Shown here one piece after another: positions 33,615 through 34,227 of a stretch of 34,227 nucleotides of DNA; the first letter of the stretch is position 1; each line of letters opens with the position of its first letter. Location of the stretch: positions 1-34,227 of the forward strand of contig JAZNEA010000099.1 of assembly GCA_045588325.1 (NCBI GenBank), given 5' to 3'. Source of the DNA: RGIG7378 sp045588325 (lineage in GTDB: Bacteria; Bacillota; Clostridia; RGIG7378). The position numbers were made by a program, and so were the translations under genes. The notes beneath the pieces were generated by a model. The model saw only the letters and a program-made list of their open reading frames with translations. It searched no databases and had not been told where the DNA came from.

Positions 33615-34227
33615 TTAGGGAACTGTAATAGTTACAGGCTCGGAATTAACAGATGACTTATACTGAGTAGATCCTGCATCAGGGTTTGCTACAACAGTAA
33701 TCTCGTAATTTCCTGCTGGAGCACTCTTATCCTGCAAAGCTGCAAGAACACCTGCATATGTTGTGTTGCCATCAGCTGCTGCGTCAACGTCAACAAGTTT
33801 CTGGTTACCATAGTATACAGAATAGGATGATGCACCTTCAACAGCATTAATTGTCAATGTGTCGTCTTCGTATGTAACTACAGGCTTTGCAAGAGCTGTC
33901 TGTGTTGCAAATGTATAATCCATAGGATCAAGCTCAGCGGAGCTGGCGAACTGCAGGTTCATGGAGCCTGTCATGGAGTCACCAGAAATAGCAACATCCT
34001 TGTTCTCAACCAAATCACCATCCAAGTATACGAGAGTTGTTACACCCAAAGCTGTGTTCTGCTCAAGAGCTGTAATAACATCTGTGGAGAGCTTTTCTCC
34101 CAGAGTCATCTTACCCTCTGCGTCTACTGTGAAGCCATAGAGGTACAGGTCTGCGCGAACATACTTCTTGCCATCAACTGTTACAACAGTACCAGACTTA
34201 AGCTCTGCTGCGTAAGTCTGGTTGTCT
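33615..34227 (-). CDS. Secreted fibre-type protein, C-terminal part (N-terminus beyond window)
   Basis: 203 codons are visible, and the frame stays open to the right edge. An internal ATG at 34107-34109 is not a start, since coding continues upstream (DNQTYAAELKSGTVVTVDGKKYVRADL). LVYLDGDLVENKDVAISG followed by MTGSMNLQFASSAEL matches the YLEG...LNLQFGSSVDL module of the 1520-residue SipW-signal protein in order and spacing, so the two share a domain. The last 80 residues look like a fibronectin-III or Ig-like domain (KPVVTYEDDTLTINAVEGA, SYSVYYG, GNYEITVVA). There is no sortase motif. A SipW-type signal is expected at its unseen N-terminus. Confidence 0.8.
   Translation of the reverse strand, partial: DNQTYAAELKSGTVVTVDGKKYVRADLYLYGFTVDAEGKMTLGEKLSTDVITALEQNTALGVTTLVYLDGDLVENKDVAISGDSMTGSMNLQFASSAELDPMDYTFATQTALAKPVVTYEDDTLTINAVEGASSYSVYYGNQKLVDVDAAADGNTTYAGVLAALQDKSAPAGNYEITVVANPDAGSTQYKSSVNSEPVTITVP

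Noticed and set aside
1..34227. CRISPR arrays, insertion sequences, attachment sites, c-di-GMP riboswitches
   Set aside because: I looked for regular repeats, transposase motifs, long terminal repeats and the conserved riboswitch cores by eye and saw none.

Overview
The window looks like low-to-moderate GC Clostridia (Bacillota), most probably a gut or rumen Lachnospiraceae relative. This rests on gene style: BspA-type leucine-rich repeat proteins, SipW-type signal peptides, an EpsG-family polymerase and Gram-positive ribosome binding sites. It is inference; no marker gene is present. Every gene I can support lies on the minus strand, so transcription runs from high to low coordinates, and the description below follows that direction.

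Region A (34227 to about 22230) is a dense run of genes for secreted or membrane-anchored proteins. It holds the C-terminal end of a secreted protein, a TasA/CalY-like protein with a SipW-type signal, and a SipW-type signal peptidase. Next come a membrane-anchored McrB-like AAA+ ATPase interrupted by an in-frame TAG, a DUF2357-like protein with a very long coiled coil, and a second TasA-like protein. A second SipW-type signal peptidase follows, then a SipW-signal beta-helix protein, a small exported protein and an exported protein with an acidic linker. Genes overlap or sit under 70 bases apart. I read this as one machine that exports, processes and assembles surface fibres. The AAA+/coiled-coil pair as part of such a machine is the least familiar element and the best candidate for an undescribed system.

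Region B (22143 to 8313) starts at its own sigma-A promoter. It encodes a 1725-residue secreted protein with two SGNH-like domains that have lost the catalytic serine. A 31-residue peptide with a strong ribosome binding site and a GC-rich hairpin follow. Then come an HPr-kinase-like protein, a PqqD-like peptide-binding protein and an S24/S26-type Ser/His peptidase, a set that looks like a small RiPP or peptide-maturation cassette. The unit ends with a 1520-residue SipW-signal protein carrying Ig-like repeats, an Lgt-like membrane protein that lacks the key His, and an LRR surface protein.

Region C (8229 to 8060) is a stand-alone tRNA-Thr(GGT) with promoter and intrinsic terminator.

Region D (7981 to 1) is an exopolysaccharide operon under a near-consensus promoter. 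It contains a DegT-type aminotransferase, PIG-L deacetylase, initiating sugar-phosphate transferase, ATP-grasp ligase, EpsG-like polymerase, Wzx flippase, GT2 glycosyltransferase and a second ATP-grasp ligase cut by the window edge.

Polysaccharide synthesis beside SipW-processed proteins recalls the eps and tapA-sipW-tasA biofilm matrix genes of Bacillus subtilis, in a much expanded form. All functions are read from sequence motifs; no database search was run.
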